Shown here piece after piece: positions 27,894 through 37,800 of a DNA stretch of 64,000 bases. The stretch is from Planktothrix agardhii NIES-204 (GTDB lineage Bacteria; Cyanobacteriota; Cyanobacteriia; Cyanobacteriales; Microcoleaceae). The DNA is taken from positions 1,319,501-1,383,500 of the forward strand of contig AP017991.1 of NCBI GenBank assembly GCA_003609755.1. Reading direction: 5' to 3'. The first letter of the stretch is position 1, and each line of letters begins with the position of its first letter. The position numbers and the translations under genes were made by a program. The notes beneath the pieces were generated by a model. That model saw nothing but the letters and a program-made list of their open reading frames with translations. It was not told the origin of the DNA and did not search any database.

Positions 27894-29792
27894 ATGAGTG
27901 TAAAAGACAAACCTAAATTTCCCCGTAATCTTCCCATCGGAAGTATCCTATTTTGGTTAGGAATTATATTTTTAATTGCTAACCTCACCTTACCCGGATT
28001 ATTCGGGCCACAAGTTCCCCAGGTTCCCTATAGTTTATTCATTAAACAAGTCGAAGATGGACAAGTATCCCAAGTTTATCTCAGCCAAGATCAAATCCGC
28101 TATTTAGTCAAAAGCGAACAAGAAGAAACCGGACAAATCCTATCAACTACCCCAATTTTTGATATGGATTTACCCAAACGTTTAGAAGCCAAAGGGGTCG
28201 AATTTGCCGCTGCCGCACCCCCTAAAAATACATGGTTTTCTAGTTTACTCGGTTGGGTGATTCCCCCCTTAATTTTTGTCGGAATTTGGGTAGCTGTCGG
28301 ACAATTTATGCAAAGTCGCGGCGGAGGTTTTGGCGGGCCCCAGGGGGCACTTTCTATTAGTAAGAGTAAAGCCAAGGTTTATGTCGAAAATGATGCTACT
28401 AAAGTCACCTTTCAAGATGTAGCCGGGGTAGAAGAAGCCAAAACCGAATTAGAAGAAGTGGTGGAATTCTTAAAGACTCCTGAACGATTTTTAAAGATAG
28501 GAGCTAGAATTCCTAAAGGGGTGTTATTAGTTGGCCCCCCAGGAACAGGAAAAACTCTATTAGCCAAAGCCGTAGCCGGAGAAGCAGGTGTTCCATTCTT
28601 TAGCATTTCTGGTTCAGAATTCGTAGAATTGTTCGTCGGTGCAGGCGCGGCGCGAGTTCGAGATTTATTTGAACAAGCCAAAAAGAAAGCCCCCTGTATC
28701 ATCTTTATTGACGAATTAGATGCCATTGGAAAATCCCGTTCCAGTGGCGGAATATATGGGGGAAATGATGAACGAGAACAAACCCTAAACCAGTTATTAA
28801 CCGAGATGGATGGGTTTGCCGCCGGACAAGCGACGGTGATAGTTTTAGCTGCTACCAACCGCCCCGAAACCTTAGACCCGGCCTTACTGCGTCCCGGTCG
28901 ATTTGATCGCCAAGTTTTAGTTGATCGTCCTGATTTATCCGGTCGTTTAATGATCCTAGAAATCTATGCTAAAAAAGTTAAAATCGGGCCCGATGTGGAG
29001 TTAAAAGCGATCGCTACTCGTACCCCTGGTTTTGCTGGCGCAGATTTAGCTAATATAGTTAATGAAGCTGCCTTATTAGCTGCTAGAAATAAACGGGAAA
29101 CCGTGAGTCAAGCCGACTTTGCTGAAGCCATTGAAAGGGTGATTGCTGGGTTAGAAAAAAAATCCAGGGTTCTTAACGAAAAAGAGAAGAAAATTGTCGC
29201 CTATCATGAAGTTGGTCATGCCATTGTTGGGTCAGTAGTATCCGGTCAAAATAAAGTTGCTAAAATCTCAATTGTGCCACGGGGAATGGCGGCTTTAGGA
29301 TATACTTTACAACTGCCCACCGAAGACCGTTTCTTACTCAGTGAAGAAGAAATTAAAGCCGAAATTGCTACTTTATTAGGGGGACGTTCGGCCGAAGAAG
29401 TTGTGTTTGGAAGTATTACCACAGGCGCAACAAATGACCTGCAACGGGCAACGGATTTAGCCGAACGGATGGTCACCAGTTATGGGATGAGTAAGGTATT
29501 GGGGCCATTGGCCTATGAAAAGGGTCAACAAAATACCTTCCTCGGTGATAATATGATGACGAATCCTCGCCGTTATGTCAGTGATGAAACCGCAAAAGCC
29601 ATTGATGATGAGGTGAAACAATTAGTTGAAAACGCCCATGAAATTGCCCTAGATATCCTGAATCAAAATAAAGATTTAATGGAGCAAATTGCCCAACAAA
29701 TCTTAGAAACAGAAGTGATTGAAGGGGAGAATTTACAACACTTGTTAAATCAAGTTAAATATCAGACTAAAGTTGTCACTGCGATCGCATAA
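27894..29792 (+). CDS. ftsH: FtsH AAA+ zinc metalloprotease (paralogue 1)
   Basis: A membrane-bound ATP-dependent protease that degrades damaged or short-lived membrane proteins; cyanobacterial FtsH complexes repair photosystem II. The 632 residues have a membrane helix near 18-37 and a second near 115-140, Walker A GPPGTGKT near 214, Walker [13 protein letters not shown] near 266, the second region of homology ([21 protein letters not shown]) and the zinc site HEVGH near 439. It lacks a normal Shine-Dalgarno; the leader is a CATTACC repeat. A second paralogue follows on the same strand 174 bases later. Confidence 0.96.
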   Translation: MSVKDKPKFPRNLPIGSILFWLGIIFLIANLTLPGLFGPQVPQVPYSLFIKQVEDGQVSQVYLSQDQIRYLVKSEQEETGQILSTTPIFDMDLPKRLEAKGVEFAAAAPPKNTWFSSLLGWVIPPLIFVGIWVAVGQFMQSRGGGFGGPQGALSISKSKAKVYVENDATKVTFQDVAGVEEAKTELEEVVEFLKTPERFLKIGARIPKGVLLVGPPGTGKTLLAKAVAGEAGVPFFSISGSEFVELFVGAGAARVRDLFEQAKKKAPCIIFIDELDAIGKSRSSGGIYGGNDEREQTLNQLLTEMDGFAAGQATVIVLAATNRPETLDPALLRPGRFDRQVLVDRPDLSGRLMILEIYAKKVKIGPDVELKAIATRTPGFAGADLANIVNEAALLAARNKRETVSQADFAEAIERVIAGLEKKSRVLNEKEKKIVAYHEVGHAIVGSVVSGQNKVAKISIVPRGMAALGYTLQLPTEDRFLLSEEEIKAEIATLLGGRSAEEVVFGSITTGATNDLQRATDLAERMVTSYGMSKVLGPLAYEKGQQNTFLGDNMMTNPRRYVSDETAKAIDDEVKQLVENAHEIALDILNQNKDLMEQIAQQILETEVIEGENLQHLLNQVKYQTKVVTAIA

Positions 29793-29818
29793 TTAATCTA
29801 TCCCCCTCTTGTTTTTCG

Positions 29819-29932
29819 TTCCCTGGTTCCACCAGGGAATGCCGATCAGAGGCTCTGCCTCTAAAAATACTATCCTATTGGGAGAAGGGTGGCAGAGCCA
29901 CCCTAGGAGCATTTCTAGGTAGAACCTAGAAA
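29819..29932. repeat. Cluster of four hairpins between the ftsH genes
   Basis: Four consecutive palindromes lie here: TTCCCTGG/CCAGGGAA (29819-29839), AGAGGC/GCCTCT (29848-29862), GGGTGGC/GCCACCC (29887-29903) and TTTCTAGGT/ACCTAGAAA (29912-29932). They resemble cyanobacterial intergenic repeats and could end or weaken transcription from the first ftsH or stabilise its mRNA. Confidence 0.7.
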
Positions 29933-29966
29933 CGAGGTTAATGAGAGTAAACTAGAACCAAATTTT

Positions 29967-31820
29967 ATGAGTATTAAAAAAAGACCTAAATTACCCAGTT
30001 ATCAAAAAATTACCCAATTTTTATTAATCTCAGCCGGGGTAATATTAATCGGAAATTGGTTGTTTCCCCAACTGACTCGTCCTCGGTTTCCTAAAGTTCC
30101 CTATAGTTTTTTTATCCAACAAATAGAAGATGGTAAAGTCTCAAAAGTTTTAGTCGGAGAAAACGAAATTCTTTACCAAATTAAAGGAAAAGATAATCAA
30201 CCGGAAAGTGTTTTATCCACAACCCCAATTTTTGATTTAGAACTTCCCAAACGCTTAGAAGCCAAAGGGATCGAATTCGCCGCCGCTCCTCCTCCTAAAC
30301 AAAGTTGGGTTAATGTTGTCTTAAATTGGGTAATTCCGCCTTTAATTTTAGTAGTGGCGTTTCAATATTTTATGAAACGAGATCCCCAAGGAGCATTATC
30401 AATTAATAAAAGTAAAGCCAAGGTTTTTGTTAAAGGTCAAACCGATAATATTACCTTTGCCGATGTGGCGGGAGTTGATGAAGCCACAACCGAATTAGCC
30501 GAAATAGTTGATTTCCTGAAAAGTCCCCAAAGATTCACCGAAATTGGGGCGAAAATTCCCAAAGGTGTGCTATTAGTTGGCCCCCCAGGAACCGGAAAAA
30601 CCCTATTAGGAAAAGCCGTAGCTGGAGAAGCCGGAGTTCCATTTTTTAGTATATCCGGTTCTGAATTTATTGAATTATTTGTAGGAACCGGAGCCGCCCG
30701 GGTGCGAGATTTATTTGAACAGGCGAAAAAGAAAGCTCCCTGTATTATTTTTATTGATGAATTAGATGCTATTGGTAAGTCCAGAAGTAGTGGAAGTTTC
30801 CAGAGTGGCAGTAATGATGAACGGGAACAAACCCTAAATCAATTATTAACAGAAATGGATGGTTTTGGGGTAGGAGATGCCACGGTAATTGTATTAGCAG
30901 CCACCAACCGCCCCGAAGCCTTGGACGCGGCATTATTACGCCCCGGACGCTTTGATAGACAGGTATTAGTCGATAGACCCGACTTAGCCGGACGCAAAGC
31001 CGTATTAGAAATTTATGCTAAAAAAGTTAAATTAGAAGACGATGTTGATTTACACACAATTGCCACCAGAACTCCGGGTTTTGGCGGGGCAGAGTTAGCT
31101 AATTTAGTCAATGAAGCTGCCCTATTAGCGGCTAGAAATCAACGCAAATTGGTCAAACAAGAGGATTTTTATGAAGCCATTGAAAGGGTGGTTGCCGGGT
31201 TAGAAAAACGCAGTCGTGTGTTAAATGAAAAAGAGAAGAAAATTGTCGCCTATCATGAAGTTGGTCATGCCATTGTCGGGGCGTTAATGCCGGGAGGGGG
31301 AAAAGTGACTAAAATTTCTATTGTACCGAGGGGAATGTCCGCGTTAGGGTATACCTTAAGAATGCCAACGGAAGACCGTTTTTTAATGGATGAAATCGAA
31401 TTTCGGGAACAAATTGCCATGCTATTAGGAGGACGATCTGCCGAAGAATTAGTCTTTGGAAATGTTACCAATGGTGCCTCCGATGACCTACAACGGGCAA
31501 CGGAATTAGCCGAAAGAATGGTACTTAATTATGGCATGAGTAAAGCCCTGGGGCCCTTAGCTTATGAAAAAGCCAAACAGAATAATTTTCTAGGCAATTC
31601 GGAGGCAAATTTGCGCCGTCCCATGAGTGAAAAAACCGCAGAAGCTATTGATGATGAGGTCAAGGATATTGTTAATAATGCTCATCAAAAAGCCTTAGCT
31701 ATTTTGAATTATAACCGAGAATTATTAACAGAAATTGCTCAAAAAGTATTGGAAACAGAAGTAATTGAAGGGGATGAATTACAACAGTTATTAGATCAGG
31801 TTAAACCTGTATCTCGATAA
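29967..31820 (+). CDS. ftsH: FtsH AAA+ zinc metalloprotease (paralogue 2)
   Basis: The second FtsH, 617 residues, has the same architecture as its neighbour: membrane helices near 20-37 and 105-125, Walker A near 206, Walker [12 protein letters not shown] near 259, HEVGH near 430. The two proteins are alike along their length but differ at the N-terminus and C-terminal tail, so this is an old tandem duplication. FtsH forms homo- or hetero-hexamers in cyanobacteria; whether these two pair cannot be told. No terminator is obvious after it. Confidence 0.96.
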   Translation: MSIKKRPKLPSYQKITQFLLISAGVILIGNWLFPQLTRPRFPKVPYSFFIQQIEDGKVSKVLVGENEILYQIKGKDNQPESVLSTTPIFDLELPKRLEAKGIEFAAAPPPKQSWVNVVLNWVIPPLILVVAFQYFMKRDPQGALSINKSKAKVFVKGQTDNITFADVAGVDEATTELAEIVDFLKSPQRFTEIGAKIPKGVLLVGPPGTGKTLLGKAVAGEAGVPFFSISGSEFIELFVGTGAARVRDLFEQAKKKAPCIIFIDELDAIGKSRSSGSFQSGSNDEREQTLNQLLTEMDGFGVGDATVIVLAATNRPEALDAALLRPGRFDRQVLVDRPDLAGRKAVLEIYAKKVKLEDDVDLHTIATRTPGFGGAELANLVNEAALLAARNQRKLVKQEDFYEAIERVVAGLEKRSRVLNEKEKKIVAYHEVGHAIVGALMPGGGKVTKISIVPRGMSALGYTLRMPTEDRFLMDEIEFREQIAMLLGGRSAEELVFGNVTNGASDDLQRATELAERMVLNYGMSKALGPLAYEKAKQNNFLGNSEANLRRPMSEKTAEAIDDEVKDIVNNAHQKALAILNYNRELLTEIAQKVLETEVIEGDELQQLLDQVKPVSR

Positions 31821-31880
31821 TTGATATTTTCCATCTCAGATTAGATCAGGGTCGTCTTCAATTCAAGAAAGATGAGGACA

Positions 31881-32327
31881 TTAACTTTCTTCAGTGGGCA
31901 AACTAGCTTTCCAAGATTTACAAATTTCTTCAGAACCTGCTTTGGCAATTTTTTTAACAACTAACGTAGCAATTAAAGTGGCAATCGCAGGAGCTAGTCC
32001 CAATCCCGATACAAGCAGAGGAGCCAACATTCCCGCCGCTTTTACATAATTCTGGTTAATGACTTCATCTAACACTTTCTCCGTTTCTGAATCTGAACCC
32101 AAAGGATTACACATCAGATCATAAAGTCCTGAATTGAGTCGTTTCAGTAACTGTTGACCTGCGGCTAATACTTCAGGACTGATCGGTGCTCTAGCCGCCG
32201 CATCAAGATCAATCGAATCAAGGGTTAGTCCTTTGGCTGTACCTTGAACTTGAAGACCTAATTGTGCTTCTAGGGATTCTTCATCCAGTTCTAACAACTG
32301 TGGGATTAATTCATTGTAATCTTGCAT
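31881..32327 (-). CDS. Small protein with hydrophobic C-terminal half, downstream of the caspase gene
   Basis: I do not recognise a family. The 148-residue protein has an acidic N-terminus (ELIPQLLELDEESLEAQL), a mid-region with an Ala-rich stretch (LDAAARAPISPEVLAAGQQLL) and a Cys, and a hydrophobic stretch near 97-128 (AAGMLAPLLVSGLGLAPA then IATLIATLVVKK), ending in a basic/acidic tail. The hydrophobic stretch could insert in a membrane or form an amphipathic helix bundle. TGGAG lies 8 bases before the ATG. It is the last of four same-strand genes with DUF29, CHAT-WD40 and caspase, but is separated from the caspase gene by 320 bases. Confidence 0.7.
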   Translation of the reverse strand: MQDYNELIPQLLELDEESLEAQLGLQVQGTAKGLTLDSIDLDAAARAPISPEVLAAGQQLLKRLNSGLYDLMCNPLGSDSETEKVLDEVINQNYVKAAGMLAPLLVSGLGLAPAIATLIATLVVKKIAKAGSEEICKSWKASLPTEES

Positions 32328-32647
32328 TGAAAAACTCCAGCTAAAGTCAGTTTATTATTTGGGGATTAACCGATTTAAAATAGGGTTTTATTCCTATCTA
32401 TTTAATGGAATTAACTTTAGCTAAATTTTACTAAAAAACTTGGTTAAAGTCAACTTTATTTAAACTTATTGCTAGGGAAAACGGTTCTCGCGTCCTTCTG
32501 GTGATAACGCCAACTTATAATCTAGTCCCAGGTTGTGCGATTAATAAAATCAGGGCAAATATAGCAGGGAACAGCTTAATTGGAAGGAAAAAAATTCACC
32601 ATCTAGGTTTCAGCATCCTCTCCCCTGTCTCCTGCTATCAAACAAAA
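32328..32647. other. Intergenic region between caspase gene and small protein gene
   Basis: The 320-base gap contains a MITE-like element (32561-32638) and an AT-rich segment toward the small gene that probably holds its promoter and leader. I found no coding sequence. Confidence 0.6.
32561..32638. repeat. Short inverted-repeat element (ATAGCAGG ends)
   Basis: ATAGCAGG (32561-32568) and CCTGCTAT (32631-32638) bound 78 bases. The left part ATATAGCAGGGAACA equals one end of the elements at 4798 and 41056, so it is a diverged or internally replaced member of that family. Confidence 0.65.
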
Positions 32648-34771
32648 CTAGCTTTTTTTTAACACAAATTCTACCTTTTCCGTTGTCCATTCCTCACTGG
32701 CATCTACCGCCATTGTAACCTTTCGCGTTGGGTTATTTTCATCCACAACAGCCGCTAATAATTTCTCCAAGGAATTAGTCGGTGGCTGAGTTCCAAATCC
32801 TCTTCGTTCTTGGTCTAAGGCGGGTAATTCTAAGAATTCAAAATTTGTTGTATTCACCGTTGCAAACACTTTCATCACATTTAGTGCTTCCTCATAATTT
32901 TGGGGTAATTCAAGTGTGAGGCTTTTTATTGAGTTTTTCTCTTGTCCAGGTTCTATCACCTCAGCAGCTACACCATCAAGATAGAATGTAGAAATACTTA
33001 AATCCGCATCTAGGATCAAGACAGTAATATTTAAGATTCGATTAGATTCATTCCGAACTTTTAGATAAATATTTTCTTCACCTTCTATTATTAGAGGAAT
33101 ATTGTTCCCCGTATTCAACACTTTTAATTGTTTTTTCTCTGATTTAACTAATTCAACCTTCAGTTTACCAATTAAGGGAGAAAAAGCATCCTCATTATCC
33201 AAATCTAAAACAGTATAATATCGAGCAACATGAATGAGGCGGTTAATTAACCTTTCCTCGGCTTCCGGTTCATTGACTTTTATCGGAAATAGAATATTTT
33301 TAACCCGTTGTTTGTTGGTATCTAAAATCCAATATTCCCCTTCTGAATTCAGGGAAACAAAATAATCTACATTCTCATCGGGTTCTTCTTCTGAACAGAA
33401 TTCTATCCAGCGATGACCTTCCACTCTTTCTTTAATTTGTTTAATTTTTGTTGGAATTGATAACAGATTAATACCGGGAAATTGCACTGATGCGTCAGGT
33501 AAAAGCAGCCGAACTTTGCGAATTTGTTTCACCCCTGGCCCTATATAATAAGCAGGAAAACCGATATCAATCATTCCTTCCTGTAATTGATTATTAATGG
33601 TTCTGAGGTTGTATAATTGCGTTATTTCTACCCAACAGTCAGAGGCTCCCAACTCGACAACTTTAGCACTTAAAATTCGCTGATCGGTATCCTTAAAATC
33701 CCTGGTTCTGAATTTAAAAATATCGAATTCTGCACCTTTTTTTATCCCACTGGCTTGACCCATTCGTAACTGGACTCGATTTTTGGCAACATCTACTTTC
33801 ATCACTGGAGCAGTCCGGCTCACCTTGACCGTTTGAGTGCCAAAAAAAGTACGTTCTGTCTCTCCAATTAACAATGGAGTTTGTTGTTTAAATTCATTAT
33901 TAACGAAATTAGAAATGCGATCATATAGCTCTTGGGCGGAGATTTCTGTACCGAATTGCCGTAGAGCTTTTAACAAGAAATACGTTAAAGCACCGTTCCG
34001 TTCTGTGCCTTCAAATACCTTTTCATAGGCTAATTCATGATCCCGACAAGCTGCAATTAAGCTGTAACCATTTGGGGTGGGAAATAAACTATCAGCAACC
34101 GTAATACTGCGACTATTAGTAACAATATTTCGTGAGATTTGGGCAAATTCATCAGGAGGAGCAACTAAACTATCTTTCGGTCGGTCTGTCATATCAATAA
34201 AATGGGAACCCCGCGCAGCAATATTTTCTTCCTCTTTGGTTTCGTCTCTCGTTGCGCCACCCGAATGACAACTATCAAAAACCACCGTTACGGCTAACTG
34301 TTTTTGCACCATATCATCGAGAAGTTTAGCTAATTCCAAATCTCGTAAATAGCGGGAATTGGGTTGACCAATATCGGTGGGAACTAACGCTTCATCGAAG
34401 GCTCCAAACCCCTTAATATCTTCATAAATTGTTTTAGCCCGTCCCCCGTGACCGGAATAGTGAATATAAATGAGATCTTGAGGTTGGGCTTTGGCGGTTA
34501 CTTCTTTAAATTTGTTAACAATATTTTCATAAGTCGGTAACAATTCCGGGGGTTCTTGGGGTTGTTCAGGATTATCGGAAGCTGTCGCCGTGAGTTTAAT
34601 AATTTGGTCAGGGGTGAGGTTAAAGGTATTTTTTAAATAGGTTTCGACGTGGTTAATATCTTGGACACAGCCCTTTAAGTTCTTGTAGCAGTTCCCTTCG
34701 GGTAAGCGATGGGGGAAATAGAAATTAATACCAATGAGTAGGGCGTGGAAGTTAGGGGTTGAATTAGTCAT
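32648..34771 (-). CDS. Caspase-family (C14) protease with C-terminal DUF4384-like region
   Basis: A 707-residue bacterial caspase homologue (orthocaspase/metacaspase group). The N-terminal p20-like domain (about 8-320) begins FHALLIGINFY and has the catalytic His in IHYSGHGGR near 106 and Cys in FDSCHSGG near 167; both catalytic residues are intact. A basic-residue specificity is typical of metacaspases but not shown here. Residues 330-420 form a linker beta-domain, and about 500-650 resembles DUF4384-type surface or sensor domains. No signal peptide is seen. It starts 53 bases after the CHAT-WD40 gene on the same strand. Confidence 0.9.
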   Translation of the reverse strand: MTNSTPNFHALLIGINFYFPHRLPEGNCYKNLKGCVQDINHVETYLKNTFNLTPDQIIKLTATASDNPEQPQEPPELLPTYENIVNKFKEVTAKAQPQDLIYIHYSGHGGRAKTIYEDIKGFGAFDEALVPTDIGQPNSRYLRDLELAKLLDDMVQKQLAVTVVFDSCHSGGATRDETKEEENIAARGSHFIDMTDRPKDSLVAPPDEFAQISRNIVTNSRSITVADSLFPTPNGYSLIAACRDHELAYEKVFEGTERNGALTYFLLKALRQFGTEISAQELYDRISNFVNNEFKQQTPLLIGETERTFFGTQTVKVSRTAPVMKVDVAKNRVQLRMGQASGIKKGAEFDIFKFRTRDFKDTDQRILSAKVVELGASDCWVEITQLYNLRTINNQLQEGMIDIGFPAYYIGPGVKQIRKVRLLLPDASVQFPGINLLSIPTKIKQIKERVEGHRWIEFCSEEEPDENVDYFVSLNSEGEYWILDTNKQRVKNILFPIKVNEPEAEERLINRLIHVARYYTVLDLDNEDAFSPLIGKLKVELVKSEKKQLKVLNTGNNIPLIIEGEENIYLKVRNESNRILNITVLILDADLSISTFYLDGVAAEVIEPGQEKNSIKSLTLELPQNYEEALNVMKVFATVNTTNFEFLELPALDQERRGFGTQPPTNSLEKLLAAVVDENNPTRKVTMAVDASEEWTTEKVEFVLKKS

Positions 34772-34824
34772 CTGTTTAAGGGGATAATGTTTGCAAAGGC
34801 TTGAGTTTATTGAGAAGGGGATAC

Positions 34825-37800
34825 CTATCTTTTAGATAGTTTACTACACAACTCCCATTCAATTTCTTGGGCTTCGACATCATCAGGATTAGGCTTGAGA
34901 TAATTGTCAATAAACTTGCATCCCTCCTGAACTAAATAATCAAAATCTAACCGCCACAGTTTCACCTTGTTGTCACCACTGACCGTCGCCAGCTTTTTGC
35001 CATCGGGGCTGAAACTCACCCCATAAACCCAGTCCGTATGCCCACTGAGGGTTTTTATTTCTTCCCCGGTGCTGGCATCCCACAGTTTCACCCTGCTGTC
35101 AGCACTCCCGGTCGCCAGCAGCTTACTATCGGGGCTGAAACTCACTGCAATAACCCAGTGGGTATGCCCACTGAGGGGTTTGATTTCTTCCCCGGTGCTG
35201 GCATCCCACAGTTTCACCGTGTTGTCAGCACTCCCGGTCGCCAGCAGCTTGCCATCGGGGCTGAAACTCACCGCATGAACCGAGTGGGTATGCCCACTGA
35301 GGGTTTTGATTTCTTTGCCGGTGCTGGCATCCCACAGTTTCACCGTGTTGTCATAACTCCCGGTCGCCAGCAGCTTGCCATCGGGGCTGAAACTCACCGC
35401 ATGAACCGAGTTGATATGCCCAGTCAGGGTTTTGATTTCTTTGCCAGTGCTGACATCCCACAGTTTCACAGTTGTGTCACCACTCCCGGTCGCCAGGCGG
35501 TTGCCATCGGCGCTGAAACTCACCGCATTAACCGAGTTGATATGCCCACTGAGGGTTTTGATTTCTTTGCCGGTGCTGACATTCCACAGTTTCACGGTTG
35601 TGTCACTACTCCCGGTCGCCAGCAACTTGCTATCGGGGCTGAAACTCACCGCATGAACCACGTGGGTATGCCCACTGAGGGGTTTGATTTCTTCCCCGGT
35701 GCTGGCATCCCACAGTTTCACCGTCTTGTCATAACTCCCGGTCGCCAGCAGCTTGCTATCGGGGCTGAAACTCACCGCTTTAACCCAGTAGGTATGCCCA
35801 CTGAGGGTTTTGATTTCTTTGCCGGTGCTAGCATCCCAGAGTTTCACCGTGTTGTCATAACTCCCGGTCGCCAGCGTTTTGCCATCGGGGCTGAAACTCA
35901 CCCCATAAACCCAGTCGGTATGCCCACTGAGGGTTTTGATTTCTTTGCCGGTGCTGGCATCCCAGAGTTTCACCGTGTTGTCAGCACTCCCGGTCGCCAG
36001 GAACTTGCCATCGGGGCTGAAACTCACTGCATTAACCGAGTGGGTATGCCCAGTGAGGGTTTTGATTTCTTTGCCAGTGCTGACATCCCAGAGTTTCACC
36101 GTGTTGTCAGCACTCCCGGTCGCCAGGAACTTGCCATCGGGGCTGAAACTCACCCCATAAACCAAGTGAGTATGCCCAGTCAGGGTTTTGATTTCTTTGC
36201 CAGTGCTGACATCCCACAGTTTCACCATGCTGTCAGCACTCCCGGTCGCCAGCAGCTTGCCATCGGGGCTGAAACTCACCCCATAAACCCCGTCGGTAGG
36301 CCTAGTCAGGGTTTTGATTTCTTTGCCAGTGCTGACATCCCACAGTTTCACCATGCTGTCAGCACTCCCGGTCGCCAGCAGCTTGCTATCGGGGCTGAAA
36401 CTCACCGCATGAACCGAGCTCCGCCCAGTCAGGGTTTTGATTTCTTCCCAAGTAGTGGTATTCCACAGTTTCACCGTCTTGTCTTCACTGCCAGTGGCCA
36501 GCAGCTTGCCATCGGGGCTGAAACTCACCGCTTTAACCGAGTTGATATGCCCACTGAGGGTTTTGATTTCTTTGCCAGTGCTGGCATCCCACAGTTTCAC
36601 TGTCCTGTCAGCACTCCCGGTCGCCAGGAACTTGCCATCGGGGCTGAAACTCACCCCATAAACCCCCTGTGCGTGTCCCCCCAAAGTGTTTGGTGCTGCT
36701 ACATTGGAAACGATATTCAATAATGCGAGTTCCACTTGGGTGCGGGTATCAGCATCAACCAGGGGTGTTTGTTGCATTTGCATCGCTGCTTTTAAACTGG
36801 CTTTGACTGCTTTTGACCCGTCTAAATTCAAAAGGGCATCGGAATATTGAGCCAAACCATTAATTTCTTTAATCCTCGCGTTCCATAAACCAAAACCTGC
36901 CACCCCAGCTAAACTTAAGGCAATCACGGAAAAGCCACTTAACCCCATTAAAGTTAACCGTCGCCTGCGTTCAATTTCTCGTTTTTCCCTATCTCTGTCT
37001 TTAATGCTAACTTGAATAAAATCCCGTTCCTCGGAGGTTATTTCATCGGCGCGTTTTTGTAACCAATCTTCCGCCACCGTCAAGAGTGTCCCCCACAATA
37101 ACCATTCAACATCCTGTTTATTATTTTTCCATTCTCGCAGTGCCAGCTTTAGCCGTTCTTGCCATGTCCGAAACTCACGGTTATCATTAATCCACTGTCG
37201 CAGCGTTTCCCATTCTCGAATTAACGCTTCATGGATGACTTCTACTGTATCTTCTGCAAAAGTGACCTCTCCCCAAACCCCTCTCCTGCGAGGCGAGGGG
37301 CTTTCATACTCCCCATTCCCAGGCAGGGAAGGGGGTCGGGGGGTTAGGTCTTTCTGATGTCGTCCCGTCACCACTAACCGGGCTTGATATCCTGCTAAAT
37401 AACTGACCAAATTCCAATTATCTTCCCCCACTTCTGCACGGGTCGCCACTCGTCGGGTATCTTCTGTTCCTTCCCCTGGACGCACTAACTGTACAAAAAT
37501 TCGCTGCGCCTGTTGTTTCTCCGGTTCACTCAATTTTTGATAAACTTGTTCGGCATGATTGGCGATCGCTTTTTTAACCCCCCCAATTTCTTGATATGCT
37601 GCATGAGTTAACGTTCGGTTTTTCTGTTTTTCCCATAACCGAGTTAAGGCAAATTCTAATAACGGTAAATTCCCCGGTTCTTGCCCCACATCATCAAGGA
37701 TTCTTTGGGTTAATTGTTCTTCTAATTCTACTTCTAATTTTTGGGCGGGGAGTTCAATGGCTTGTTGTAATTCCTCCCGTTTCATCGAACTTAGGAATTG

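Noticed and set aside
35038-36723. Long plus-strand reading frame of 561 codons opposite the WD40 array
   Set aside because: It is the antisense frame of the near-identical 126-bp repeats; its periodic sequence (GFDFFxGAxIPQFH) follows from the WD40 codons and it has no start context.
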